Source: RUG11462 sp051877275
Lineage (GTDB): Bacteria; Bacillota; Clostridia; Oscillospirales; Acutalibacteraceae
Direction of reading: 5' to 3'
NCBI GenBank assembly: GCA_051877275.1
Contig: JBJEIS010000176.1
Location: 1-8,163 of the forward strand
Length of the DNA: 8,163 bases
Program-made: the position numbers and the translations under genes
The notes under the pieces: model-generated
Seen by the model: only the letters and a program-made list of their open reading frames with translations
The model's database searches: none
What the model was told of the DNA's origin: nothing
In this document: positions 1 to 7,038 of the stretch, piece after piece
How positions within the stretch are numbered: the first letter of the stretch is position 1
Layout of the letters: every line of letters starts with the position of its first letter

Positions 1-2166
1 TGTATTTTCTTCAAAATTCTTTGCAATATCCTTAAACAAAAGAAGATTATTATATGCGTTTTCACCGTTGTCATAAAGAAAAACTGTATTTTCATAACCC
101 GTTTTTACAAGAATTTTATTAATAAGTGATGAAACTGAAGATGATGACGCAATTTCGCAAAACTCATTAATCTCATCTAAAAACGCCTTGGATTTTTCAT
201 CTGTTTCACTGTATTTAAGCAGTGCCCTGTAAAGCTCGGTATCTTTGCTCATAACACGCATTTTTGCAACCTCATCGGCTGAAAAATTATAAATATCACC
301 CGTAAGTGTTGTCAACAGAGAAATATCAGAAAACGGATTGTCAATAACCTCCAAAAGCGAGAATAAATTTATAATTTCTTTTTCTTCGAGCAATCCCTCA
401 TTATCATCAATCCAAACAGGAATACCTCTGTTTTTAAATGTTTCGGTAAAAGCGGAAATTTCACTTCTGCTTCTTAGTAATATACAAACATCTTTATATT
501 CGGCTTTTCTTAAATCTTCACCGTCAGTTATAATTGGCGGACCCGAAACCCTTTCTTTAATAATATTTGCAATATGTTCGGCTTGCAGACAGGAATTTGA
601 AAGCTTTTCGTCTTTATATGTAATAATATCAAGCTTAACTCTCGGTTCATCTATCGGCATAAAATCAGCCATCGGGCAAAGCCTGTCTTCATTCTCATAA
701 AACATTTCACCGCATTTTTCGGAAAAAAGACGGTAAAAAACAAAATTTACAAAATCACAAACACCGTCAGCACTTCTGAAATTTCCCGACATAATAACTT
801 TTGAGCTTTCGCTTCCCTTTTTATATAGCGGAAGCTCATTTCGGCTTTTTAAAAAGTTCTTCGGATTGGCTTTTCTGAATCCGTAAATACTTTGTTTTAC
901 ATCGCCTACCATAAACAGCTTTTTACCGTTATCGGAAAGCGCATTAAAAATAGTATTTTGCAAATCATTTGTATCCTGATACTCATCAACCAAAACAGCA
1001 TAATATTTCTCTGATAATTCTCGGGCTTCGTCGGTAAAAATCATTTTACCGTCCTCTTTTTTTACTAAAAGCTTTAAAATTTGTCTTTCAATATCCGCAA
1101 AACCGAAGCAGTTATTTTCGATTTTCAAATTATAAAGCTCTTGTGAAAATTCTTTTGCAAGCTCTGAAAATTTAGAAATAATCGGATGAAAATGTTTAAT
1201 ATCCTCTTTTACTTCTTCAAAAGAACAGTTGAAAACTTCTTTCAGCTTTTTAAATGTTTCTTCGGCATTTGATTTTGCCTGCTGCATTTTGACTTTAAAT
1301 GCGGTATCGCTGTAATTTCTTATAGGCTTAAGTCTTGCATTTGAATAATAATCAAGCATATTTTTAATGCCGTTATAATCATGCTTGCTGACAAACTCTA
1401 TTGCTCTGTGCAACTTGGCTGATACTTCGTCAAAACCTTCGCCGTAAGCTTTTCTTAAATCAGGCTCTTCATTTAACTCTTTATAATAAGGAGTAAAAAT
1501 TGTTATACTGTTTTTAAGAATCTCATAAGCATAATCAAAAACAATCTCAAAAAACACGCTGTTTTCATCAAATTCAGCATAAAGCCCGTTTACCTTTTCT
1601 AAATACTCATCCGGAAACGGTAAGGAACAAAGGTAATCATAAATTTTAAAAATATTTTCACGCAGATTTTCATCGGCGCGCTCACCGCCGAAAGCAGAAA
1701 CAAGCTTTAAAAAATCATTATCGCCACTTGCAAAATGCTTTTCCAAAAGCTCATCCATACAAGTATTTTTTAATTGATTTAATACGCTGTTGTCTGCGAT
1801 TTTAAAATCATAAGGCAATCCAAGCTTATAAAAATATTCTTTTGCAAGCGAAATACAAAGACTGTCAATTGTACAAATTTTACTTGAAGGAATAAGAAGC
1901 TTCTGCTTTTTTAAATTAAAATCATTAGGATTTTCTTTAAGCTTTTGTGAAAGTCTTTTTGAAATTCTGGATTTCATTTCAGCCGCAGCAGCATTTGTAA
2001 AAGTAACTACCAAAAGTTTATTAATATCAATCGGATTATCGGCATCGCTGATTAAATTTACAACCTTTTCAACTAATACAGCGGTTTTACCGGAGCCTGC
2101 CGCCGCAGAAACAAGCACTCTCCCGCGCGCGTCAAGTGCATTTTGTTGTTCAGCAGTAAACTTCAT
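1..2166 (-). CDS. addA: AddA, ATP-dependent helicase/nuclease subunit A (partial; C-terminus beyond window)
   Basis: AddA is the 3'-5' SF1A helicase motor and one of the two nucleases of AddAB, the Firmicutes counterpart of RecBCD, which resects double-strand breaks and loads RecA. The reverse complement is open for 722 codons from ATG at 2166 to the window edge; family members are roughly 1200 aa, so about 500 residues are missing. Visible motifs in order: Walker A AAAGSGKT (21-28), motif Ia VVTFTNAAAAEMK (53-65), FADIE near 356-360, Walker B VDEYQDTN (393-400), motif III VGDVKQSIYGFR (420-431) and motif IV NFRS (462-465). The last helicase motifs and the C-terminal PD-(D/E)XK nuclease lie outside the window. 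The start shares one base with the addB stop (TAATG, 2168-2164). An AAAGGGG (2177-2183) sits 10 nt upstream, so translation is probably coupled to addB. No frameshift or stop is seen. Confidence 0.96.
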   Translation of the reverse strand, partial: MKFTAEQQNALDARGRVLVSAAAGSGKTAVLVEKVVNLISDADNPIDINKLLVVTFTNAAAAEMKSRISKRLSQKLKENPNDFNLKKQKLLIPSSKICTIDSLCISLAKEYFYKLGLPYDFKIADNSVLNQLKNTCMDELLEKHFASGDNDFLKLVSAFGGERADENLRENIFKIYDYLCSLPFPDEYLEKVNGLYAEFDENSVFFEIVFDYAYEILKNSITIFTPYYKELNEEPDLRKAYGEGFDEVSAKLHRAIEFVSKHDYNGIKNMLDYYSNARLKPIRNYSDTAFKVKMQQAKSNAEETFKKLKEVFNCSFEEVKEDIKHFHPIISKFSELAKEFSQELYNLKIENNCFGFADIERQILKLLVKKEDGKMIFTDEARELSEKYYAVLVDEYQDTNDLQNTIFNALSDNGKKLFMVGDVKQSIYGFRKANPKNFLKSRNELPLYKKGSESSKVIMSGNFRSADGVCDFVNFVFYRLFSEKCGEMFYENEDRLCPMADFMPIDEPRVKLDIITYKDEKLSNSCLQAEHIANIIKERVSGPPIITDGEDLRKAEYKDVCILLRSRSEISAFTETFKNRGIPVWIDDNEGLLEEKEIINLFSLLEVIDNPFSDISLLTTLTGDIYNFSADEVAKMRVMSKDTELYRALLKYSETDEKSKAFLDEINEFCEIASSSSVSSLINKILVKTGYENTVFLYDNGENAYNNLLLFKDIAKNFEENT

Positions 2167-5100
2167 TAGTTTTGTTCCCCTTTCTCTTTATTTATTTCGT
2201 CAAGCATAAACCGGAACGCCTCGGTATCTTTTAATTTAGGGACTTTATCATGCTCTCCTTTAAACTGACAAACATTACTGTAATCACAATAATCACAAGC
2301 TGAATAGCCTGTGCCGTCAAGCGGTTTCGGTGTTATTTCACCGTCAACTATACCCTTTGCGGTCTGCTTTAATTTTAAATCAATAAAATCCGATAAAATA
2401 TTATACTGTTCAATTGTATAATAATGAACAGAACTTGCGAAAGAACCGTCTTTTTTAAGTAAAACAGGCGAATAAATTCCTTTACACTCAGGCTCTATCG
2501 CGGTATAAGCGTCTTCATCTCCCAAAAACATTCCGTCCATTTTAAGCTCTTTTAAACGACCTTTTTTTACTGATTCATCATCAGTTTCTCTTGTAGCATT
2601 AATAACGGAATCTTTGGCAACATAATAAAACATACCGCCCGGCAAAACCTGACCTAATTTTTCTTTGCCGTTTTCGACAACTGTTTTCATATACAAAGGC
2701 ATCTGCATATTCTGACCGAAACAGACATCGCTTAAATTCAGCTTTTTAAGACCTGTTTTATAATCAATTATTCTAATGATTTTTTTCTCATTTTTATTTG
2801 CCATATCAAGACGGTCAATGTAACCTGTTAAAATAATTTTTCCGTCATCAAATTCCACCTCATAAGCCGGAATATCAGGCTCTTTTCCGCCAACAGAAAA
2901 CTCTGTTTTGACAATAGAAAATTCTGATTGCCTTAATTCATCAAAAACTCTTTCTACTAAATCGCAAATCATATCGCATAGCTTTAAAAAACGATAGTTT
3001 TCTACCGCTGTCTGCTGTTTTAATGATATAGCTGATTTATAAAATTCTTCTCCGAGCTTTCTTACCTCTTTTAAAACTTCTTCTTTTGATAACTCAAAAA
3101 ATTGCTCCGGAGTATATTCGTTTATCATTTTCTCAAGCACAAAATGCACAAGCGAACCGCGGCTTAAATTATCAACTTTCGCCTGCTTTATCGGATTTGC
3201 ATGAAGTCCGTATTTGCAGAAATAATAAAAACGGCATTTATTAAATGTTTCGATTTTTGATGCAGAGGTATAAATATTTTTACCGTACAGTTCTCTTGCG
3301 GTTTTAGAATTTATAAGGCTCAGCTTGTCTTCACCTGCGCACTCGATTCTTTGAAATCTTTCATCAAAATGTTTATTAAAATATTCTTCAATTTCATTAT
3401 CATTGCCCTTTGAAACCGCAAAAGCTTTCAGCGCATCATTCTCACAACAGATTGATAAATTATCATATTTTTCAATTTTTAAATTCGGAAAAATAGAAGT
3501 TAAATTTTCAACTATATCCGAAGGCTCTTTAATATCACCCGAAAGCGATGAAATAGGATAAGAAACATACAATTTTTCAGAAGGACTGCAAACCGCACAA
3601 TAAGCTAAATACTGCTCGTCAACCGCAGTGTCAACATCATAAAACGGAAGAATTACTCCGTTTTGTTTAAGTCTTGATAATTCATCATCTGAAAAAAGAC
3701 CGTTGCCCGATTTTGCAGACGGAAACACACCCTCATTAGCGCCGATAATGAAAGTTACTTTTGGTGATTTTGGTCGCATTCGCTCTGCAGAGCCAACAGC
3801 TACTGCGTCTAATCCTTGAGGCAGCGAACCTATATCAAGCAATGCAACCGCAGAAGTAAAAATCTCATAAAAGCGTTTTAACTCAAGCTCGCTTTCACCC
3901 AAAGACAGATACAGCTGGTCAAAAATATGTATTAAAACATCATAGCTTCTTACAGTGCTTTCCAAAAGACGGTTATAGCCTTTATCCAAAAGATTATTTG
4001 CAACTTTCTTTAAATTTTTATCGCAGTTATAATCTTTTATCAGCTGATATAGAGCTTTTACATATGAAGCTGCGGTTTTACCTTTGCTTTTATTAAACTT
4101 TACAAGAGGTTCTATTATAGTTTTTCTCGCATTTTCAATGCTTTTAAGTGAAGCTTCTAAATACTTTTCATCACCGCTTAAAAAAGAATCAACAGGCAGA
4201 TTAAACTCATTTAAAAACTCTTTTTTATTAATTCTCCAAACATTAACATAAAGCTCAAAAAGCGAAGCCTCTTTCATGCTGACATCTGTAATTCCTGTTT
4301 TGAGAAGTGAAATTACGCTTTCATTATCATAATTTTTGCAAACTGCCGAAAGTGCAAAAGAAACAAGCTTAAATATATTAAAATTTTCAACACCCTCGCG
4401 ATTATCAACGAAAACAGGAATATTATATTTTTCAAAAGTTTCATCAATAATTCCGTTGTATTCATTTGCGTCACGGGAAATTACCGCAATATCGCGATAA
4501 CGAAAATCATTATCCTTCGTGAGCTTAATTATCGTTTTTGCAACATATTCCGCCTCTTCATAAATATTTTTAACTTCGGTGATAAAAATATTATTACACT
4601 CTGAATCATAGATGTTTTTATCTTCGGAATAAATATTTTTTTCAAGAAAATCAAGTTCTTCATTTTTAAATCTGTGATTATCGGTAAGAACCACATCATC
4701 AGCAACGCCAATGCCGTTATCCGTTGCAATGCGTTTTAAATCAAGCGCCGATTTTGCCATATTTGAAAATGTAGACAAAGCTTTTTTAGAATACACTCCG
4801 TCAAATCCGAGTGAAATATAGGTGTTTTCTGCGGATTTTATGATTTGTTCAATTATAATCATCTGCTGAGCGGTAAATCCCGTAAATGCGTCAATAAAAA
4901 CAGTTTTATTTTCAAAAAAATCAGTTTTCCCGATACGCTCGGCAACAACGCTGATGTCATCAAGCGGATCAAAATAATCCTTATTTAAAAGCTCGTCATA
5001 TTCAGATAAAATTAATGCGGTTTCCTCTAATTTGCGTTTTAAAATGCCGTTATCCTTATGTGCACAGGAAAGCAGCAATGACGGTGTTACAGCGTTTTTC

Positions 5101-5480
5101 TTTGCACTTGCGGCAAGATCAATCATAATCTCGCAAAATTGCGGAGTAGCCGCTGATTTTTTAAAAAGCTCCAACGAAGAAGAAAGTTTTTTAAGTACCT
5201 GCTCCATAACTGCGGTTTTTCCGACATTGTCTATATACGGTTTTTCTCTTCCGCCGTATTTAGCAAAAAACTTACTGCATAGTCTTGTAAAACTCATAAC
5301 AGAGGCATTTTTTAATTTTTTAGCGCCGACGGCTCTTAAAACTTCACGCTCGCTTTCAAAAGAAATCTGTTCGGGAATAATTAAAATAATTTCATTATCA
5401 TTTTCTACAAGCTCTTTTATTTTTTCTTTTATATATGTAGTTTTTCCGTAACCGGTTCTTGATATTATAAGGTTAAGCAT
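2166..5480 (-). CDS. addB: AddB, ATP-dependent helicase/deoxyribonuclease subunit B
   Basis: AddB is the partner of AddA. It carries an inactivated SF1-like helicase fold, a second nuclease and an Fe-S cluster. The 1104-aa length is close to the family norm of about 1150. The N-terminus has a P-loop, SRTGYGKT (7-14), in which Ser replaces the usual first Gly. A conserved AddB segment, IIGANEGVFP, lies at about 575-590. The C-terminal nuclease shows GYIDRLD (886-892) followed by IIDYKTG with D906 and K908. The Fe-S cysteines are C749 (in NKCRFYYFC) plus C1062-x2-C1065-x5-C1071, the classic AddB pattern. The start is fixed by GGAGG at 5488-5492, 7 nt from ATG. The gene is first in the addB-addA operon, is transcribed divergently from the Asn/Gln peptide gene, and ends overlapping addA by one base. 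Confidence 0.97.
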   Translation of the reverse strand: MLNLIISRTGYGKTTYIKEKIKELVENDNEIILIIPEQISFESEREVLRAVGAKKLKNASVMSFTRLCSKFFAKYGGREKPYIDNVGKTAVMEQVLKKLSSSLELFKKSAATPQFCEIMIDLAASAKKNAVTPSLLLSCAHKDNGILKRKLEETALILSEYDELLNKDYFDPLDDISVVAERIGKTDFFENKTVFIDAFTGFTAQQMIIIEQIIKSAENTYISLGFDGVYSKKALSTFSNMAKSALDLKRIATDNGIGVADDVVLTDNHRFKNEELDFLEKNIYSEDKNIYDSECNNIFITEVKNIYEEAEYVAKTIIKLTKDNDFRYRDIAVISRDANEYNGIIDETFEKYNIPVFVDNREGVENFNIFKLVSFALSAVCKNYDNESVISLLKTGITDVSMKEASLFELYVNVWRINKKEFLNEFNLPVDSFLSGDEKYLEASLKSIENARKTIIEPLVKFNKSKGKTAASYVKALYQLIKDYNCDKNLKKVANNLLDKGYNRLLESTVRSYDVLIHIFDQLYLSLGESELELKRFYEIFTSAVALLDIGSLPQGLDAVAVGSAERMRPKSPKVTFIIGANEGVFPSAKSGNGLFSDDELSRLKQNGVILPFYDVDTAVDEQYLAYCAVCSPSEKLYVSYPISSLSGDIKEPSDIVENLTSIFPNLKIEKYDNLSICCENDALKAFAVSKGNDNEIEEYFNKHFDERFQRIECAGEDKLSLINSKTARELYGKNIYTSASKIETFNKCRFYYFCKYGLHANPIKQAKVDNLSRGSLVHFVLEKMINEYTPEQFFELSKEEVLKEVRKLGEEFYKSAISLKQQTAVENYRFLKLCDMICDLVERVFDELRQSEFSIVKTEFSVGGKEPDIPAYEVEFDDGKIILTGYIDRLDMANKNEKKIIRIIDYKTGLKKLNLSDVCFGQNMQMPLYMKTVVENGKEKLGQVLPGGMFYYVAKDSVINATRETDDESVKKGRLKELKMDGMFLGDEDAYTAIEPECKGIYSPVLLKKDGSFASSVHYYTIEQYNILSDFIDLKLKQTAKGIVDGEITPKPLDGTGYSACDYCDYSNVCQFKGEHDKVPKLKDTEAFRFMLDEINKEKGEQN

Positions 5481-5511
5481 TATTTATCCTCCAAAAAATA
5501 TCGTTTATTTT

Positions 5512-5517
5512 ATTATA
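5512..5517 (-). promoter_or_regulatory. Candidate -10 box for addB-addA
   Basis: On the minus strand a perfect TATAAT lies 31-37 nt upstream of the addB ATG, which would give a leader of about 25 nt containing the GGAGG site. No good -35 box is found 16-18 nt further upstream (the 17-nt position reads TGTTTA). That -35 area is instead occupied by an inverted repeat (5527-5546). The assignment therefore rests on the -10 match and its position alone, in AT-rich DNA where chance matches are common. Confidence 0.35.
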
Positions 5518-5526
5518 ATTAAACCC

Positions 5527-5546
5527 TTGTACCATAAACAGTACAA
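5527..5546. promoter_or_regulatory. Inverted repeat TTGTAC-N8-GTACAA in the addB upstream region (possible operator)
   Basis: Two perfect 6-bp arms, TTGTAC (5527-5532) and GTACAA (5541-5546), flank an 8-bp spacer. The arm centres are about 14 bp apart, compatible with a dimeric regulator. The site lies 10 bp upstream of the candidate addB -10 box, where a -35 box should be. The motif matches no operator I can name; in particular it is not the GAAC-N4-GTTC LexA box of Firmicutes. Its function is inferred only from symmetry and position. Confidence 0.35.
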
Positions 5547-5589
5547 CAATGATATGTATAAAATAAATTTTCTTTGAAATAATAATAAC

Positions 5590-5611
5590 ATAGCAATGCA
5601 AAAATTGCTAT
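5590..5611. promoter_or_regulatory. Inverted repeat ATAGCAAT-N6-ATTGCTAT upstream of the Asn/Gln peptide gene
   Basis: Perfect 8-bp arms (5590-5597 and 5604-5611) surround the 6-base spacer GCAAAA. The repeat lies 39 nt upstream of the peptide gene's ATG. Directly downstream is TAAAAT (5622-5627), a possible -10 box for that gene, so the repeat would cover the -35 area. It could be an operator, or a hairpin in a longer leader RNA. It is not followed by a clean T-run, so a terminator is less likely. Confidence 0.35.
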
Positions 5612-5637
5612 ACAAATGTTTTAAAATAACTGTAATT

Positions 5638-5643
5638 AAGGAG
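5638..5643 (+). promoter_or_regulatory. Ribosome binding site deciding the start of the Asn/Gln peptide gene
   Basis: AAGGAG sits 6 nt before the ATG at 5650. An in-frame ATG at 5596 has no such site and would add 18 residues unlike the rest of the peptide, and it would place the start inside the inverted repeat at 5590-5611. The downstream ATG is therefore preferred. Confidence 0.75.
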
Positions 5644-5649
5644 AAAACA

Positions 5650-5793
5650 ATGAATAATCAGAATCAGAACAAAAATCAGAATAATGAGAACCAGAATAAG
5701 AATCAGAACAACCAGAATCAAAATAAAAATCAAAACAATCAGAACCAGAATAAAAACCAGAATAACAATTTTGAAAACAAATTTGATAAATAA
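5650..5793 (+). CDS. 47-aa Asn/Gln/Lys repeat peptide, function unknown
   Basis: I do not recognise this gene. It encodes 47 residues almost entirely of Asn, Gln and Lys. After the start MNN come four tandem 9-residue units, QNQNKNQNN (4-12), ENQNKNQNN (13-21), then QNQNKNQNN twice (22-39), and a short tail NFENKFDK. There is no signal peptide, membrane segment or cysteine; the peptide should be soluble, disordered and weakly basic. Evidence that it is a gene: AAGGAG 6 nt upstream, an intact frame ending in TAA, and a strong terminator 13 nt past the stop. The repeat units differ mainly at synonymous positions (CAG/CAA, AAT/AAC, AAA/AAG), as expected if the peptide sequence is maintained. It is divergent from addB and is cut off from secG by the terminator. 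Short Asn/Gln-rich peptides occur among sporulating clostridia, but a spore role here would be speculation. Confidence 0.7.
   Translation: MNNQNQNKNQNNENQNKNQNNQNQNKNQNNQNQNKNQNNNFENKFDK
5659..5766 (+). repeat. Four tandem 27-bp (9-codon) units within the Asn/Gln peptide gene
   Basis: The units run 5659-5685, 5686-5712, 5713-5739 and 5740-5766 with no spacer. At the protein level they are identical apart from Q to E at the first position of unit 2. At the DNA level they differ at several third-codon positions. This is an old coding repeat rather than a fresh slippage product. Confidence 0.9.
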
Positions 5794-5806
5794 GGTTTTT
5801 AAAAGT

Positions 5807-5843
5807 AAAAAGGTTCGTTTCTTATCTGAAACGGACCTTTTTT
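5807..5843 (+). terminator. Intrinsic terminator of the Asn/Gln peptide gene
   Basis: A 14-bp stem (5807-5820 with 5829-5842) closes an 8-base loop, CTTATCTG, and the 3' arm ends in a run of six T (5838-5843). The only imperfection is U5815 with G5834, a wobble pair in plus-strand RNA. It lies 13 nt past the stop codon and separates this gene from secG. Confidence 0.9.
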
Positions 5844-5885
5844 CGTAAATTAATTCATATTTTTGACTAAAAAGCAAAAAAATAC

Positions 5886-5914
5886 TTGTATTTTTCAAAA
5901 GATTGTGTTAAAAT
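5886..5914 (+). promoter_or_regulatory. Probable secG promoter with extended -10
   Basis: TTGTAT (5886-5891), then exactly 17 nt, then TAAAAT (5909-5914), which is preceded by TG one base upstream (5906-5907) to form an extended -10. Transcription would start near 5921, about 20 nt before the secG ribosome binding site. The weak -35 (3 of 6) is compensated by the TGn element. A TTGACT at 5863-5868 is an alternative -35, but its 17-nt partner is poor. Confidence 0.55.
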
Positions 5915-5940
5915 TACTTTTGTTATTTATGAATTATTTT

Positions 5941-5945
5941 GGAGG
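5941..5945 (+). promoter_or_regulatory. Ribosome binding site deciding the secG start
   Basis: GGAGG lies 9 nt before the ATG at 5955. The frame is open back to an ATG at 5886, but that start has no ribosome binding site and lies within the promoter. It would also add 23 residues not seen in SecG proteins. Confidence 0.85.
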
Positions 5946-5954
5946 ACATATATT

Positions 5955-6206
5955 ATGGCTTGGTATGATTACACAATCGGCGGAATACTTATTGTTTTAG
6001 CATTAATTATTATTGCTGTTGTTCTTTTGCAGGAAGGCAGAAGAAAAGGTCTTTCCGGCGTTATTTCAGGCGGCGCTGATACTTTCCTTTCAAAAGGTAA
6101 AGCAAAAGCCGTTGATGCAAGACTTGCAAAATGGACAAAGTATATTGCAGCATTGTTTATTATTCTTGTTCTTGTTTGCTTTATTTTAAACCTTGTTTTA
6201 AAATAA
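5955..6206 (+). CDS. secG: SecG, preprotein translocase subunit
   Basis: SecG is the small accessory subunit of the SecYEG channel in the cytoplasmic membrane and assists SecA-driven protein export. The 83-aa product is of normal length. It has two hydrophobic segments (about 7-25 and 63-82) joined by a cytoplasmic loop with the family pattern LLQEGRRKGLSGVISGGADTF (24-44, start LLQEG, then GL, then GG). This is followed by a basic stretch and WTKYIAALF at the start of helix 2. In Bacillus and many clostridia secG is followed by rnr and smpB. Here it stands alone, with a promoter just upstream, a terminator just downstream and an unrelated sugar-acid operon next. The family call is secure from the topology and the loop motif. 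Confidence 0.93.
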   Translation: MAWYDYTIGGILIVLALIIIAVVLLQEGRRKGLSGVISGGADTFLSKGKAKAVDARLAKWTKYIAALFIILVLVCFILNLVLK

Positions 6207-6222
6207 AAAACTAAAAATGCTT

Positions 6223-6264
6223 AATGTCCGTTTGGTTTTAAAACCAAACGGGCATTTTTCTTTC
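6223..6264 (+). terminator. Intrinsic terminator of secG
   Basis: A 17-bp inverted repeat (6223-6239 with 6240-6256), centred on TTTTAAAA, has no spacer in DNA; the central A/U bases must form the RNA loop. It is followed by a T-rich tract (6255-6264). The single imperfection is U6227 with G6252, a wobble pair in plus-strand RNA. It starts 16 nt past the secG stop. Confidence 0.88.
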
Positions 6265-6324
6265 TGTTTTATAATATTTAATTCAAAAGTTAAAAATTTA
6301 ATATAAATGCTTAATTATTCAATA

Positions 6325-6352
6325 TTGACTTCTAAAATAATAGATGTAGAAT
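6325..6352 (+). promoter_or_regulatory. Promoter of the eda-kdgK operon
   Basis: TTGACT (6325-6330, 5 of 6) and TAGAAT (6347-6352, 5 of 6) are separated by 16 nt in a strongly AT-rich setting, typical of a housekeeping sigma-factor promoter. Transcription would start near 6359, giving a leader of about 35 nt with GGAGG at 6380-6384. A short palindrome, TCAATATTGA (6319-6328), overlaps the -35 box and could be a regulator contact. Confidence 0.65.
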
Positions 6353-6393
6353 AAAAGAAAAAAGCATCCTATAAATTTTGGAGGAAAAAGCTT

Positions 6394-7038
6394 ATGTGCG
6401 ATGTACTTAAAAAAATTTCGGAAATCGGAATTGTTCCGGTTGTAAAGCTTGATGATTCAAAAAATGCAGTTGGGCTTGCAAAAGCGCTTATAAAAGGCGG
6501 CTTGCCTTGTGCTGAAATTACTTTCAGAACTTCTGCTGCAAAAGATTCGATAAAACAGATTACGGATGAATTTCCTGAAATGTTAGTCGGCGCAGGTACT
6601 GTACTTACAATTAATCAGGTTGACGAGGCAATCGAAGCCGGAGCTAAATTTATTGTAAGTCCCGGATTTGACGCTGAAATCGTTGAGTATTGTGTTAAAA
6701 AAGAGATACCTGTATTACCCGGATGCACTACTCCGACCGATTACCATGCGGCACTTAAATTCAACTTATCTGTTATTAAATTCTTCCCTGCCGAGCAATC
6801 GGGCGGTTTGAAAAAAATCAAAGCAATGAGCGCACCTTTCCCAATGTTTAAGGTTATGCCGACAGGAGGTATTTCTTTAAACAATTTAAAAGAATACATA
6901 TCTTGTCCTACAATTTGCGCTTGCGGCGGCTCATATATGGTAACTGCCGATTTGATAAACAATCAGAAATGGGATGAAATTACCGAGCTTTGCAAAAAGT
7001 CGGTTGAAATTGTAAAGGAGGCCAGAAACAATGACTAA
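6394..7038 (+). CDS. eda: KDPG aldolase (2-keto-3-deoxy-6-phosphogluconate aldolase)
   Basis: Cytoplasmic class I aldolase of the KDPG/KHG family. It cleaves 2-keto-3-deoxy-6-phosphogluconate to pyruvate and glyceraldehyde 3-phosphate. The 214-aa length matches the family. Active-site features seen: E41 and R45 in EITFRT, GAGTVL (66-71), PGCTTPT (109-115), Schiff-base lysine K129 in VIKFFPAE (127-134), and the phosphate-binding PTGGI (156-160). These correspond to E45, R49 and K133 of the E. coli enzyme. GGAGG (6380-6384) lies 9 nt before the ATG. The reading frame overlaps kdgK by 8 nt, so the two are co-translated. The gene next door makes its substrate, which favours KDPG over 4-hydroxy-2-oxoglutarate as the physiological substrate. 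Confidence 0.95.
   Translation: MCDVLKKISEIGIVPVVKLDDSKNAVGLAKALIKGGLPCAEITFRTSAAKDSIKQITDEFPEMLVGAGTVLTINQVDEAIEAGAKFIVSPGFDAEIVEYCVKKEIPVLPGCTTPTDYHAALKFNLSVIKFFPAEQSGGLKKIKAMSAPFPMFKVMPTGGISLNNLKEYISCPTICACGGSYMVTADLINNQKWDEITELCKKSVEIVKEARNND

Noticed and set aside
338..700. Plus-strand frame of 120 codons
   Set aside because: It lies wholly within addA on the opposite strand, which has continuous helicase motifs, and has no ribosome binding site or recognisable domain.
5032..5451. Plus-strand frame of 139 codons
   Set aside because: It is antisense to the N-terminal part of addB, with no family resemblance, and is explained as a shadow of the real gene.
5596..5649. Upstream ATG at 5596 extending the Asn/Gln peptide by 18 residues
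   Set aside because: It has no ribosome binding site, lies inside the inverted repeat at 5590-5611, and its composition is unlike the rest. AAGGAG clearly serves the ATG at 5650.
5481..5649. LexA (SOS) box controlling addBA
   Set aside because: I looked for GAAC-N4-GTTC-type sequences between the divergent genes and found none. The TTGTAC inverted repeat does not match it.
5650..5793. CRISPR array or non-coding tandem repeat
   Set aside because: The 27-bp units are contiguous without spacers, are in frame, and differ at synonymous positions. This is a coding repeat, not a CRISPR.
5608..5898. Minus-strand frame of 96 codons encoding a highly hydrophobic Ile/Leu/Val-rich stretch that looks like a membrane protein
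   Set aside because: It is the antisense of the Asn/Gln/Lys repeat codons: AAT, AAC, CAG and AAA read backwards give Ile, Val, Leu and Phe. No ribosome binding site precedes its start, and the frame runs through the terminator hairpin.
6359..6393. Riboswitch in the eda leader
   Set aside because: The leader is only about 35 nt and shows no aptamer-like structure or terminator/antiterminator pair.
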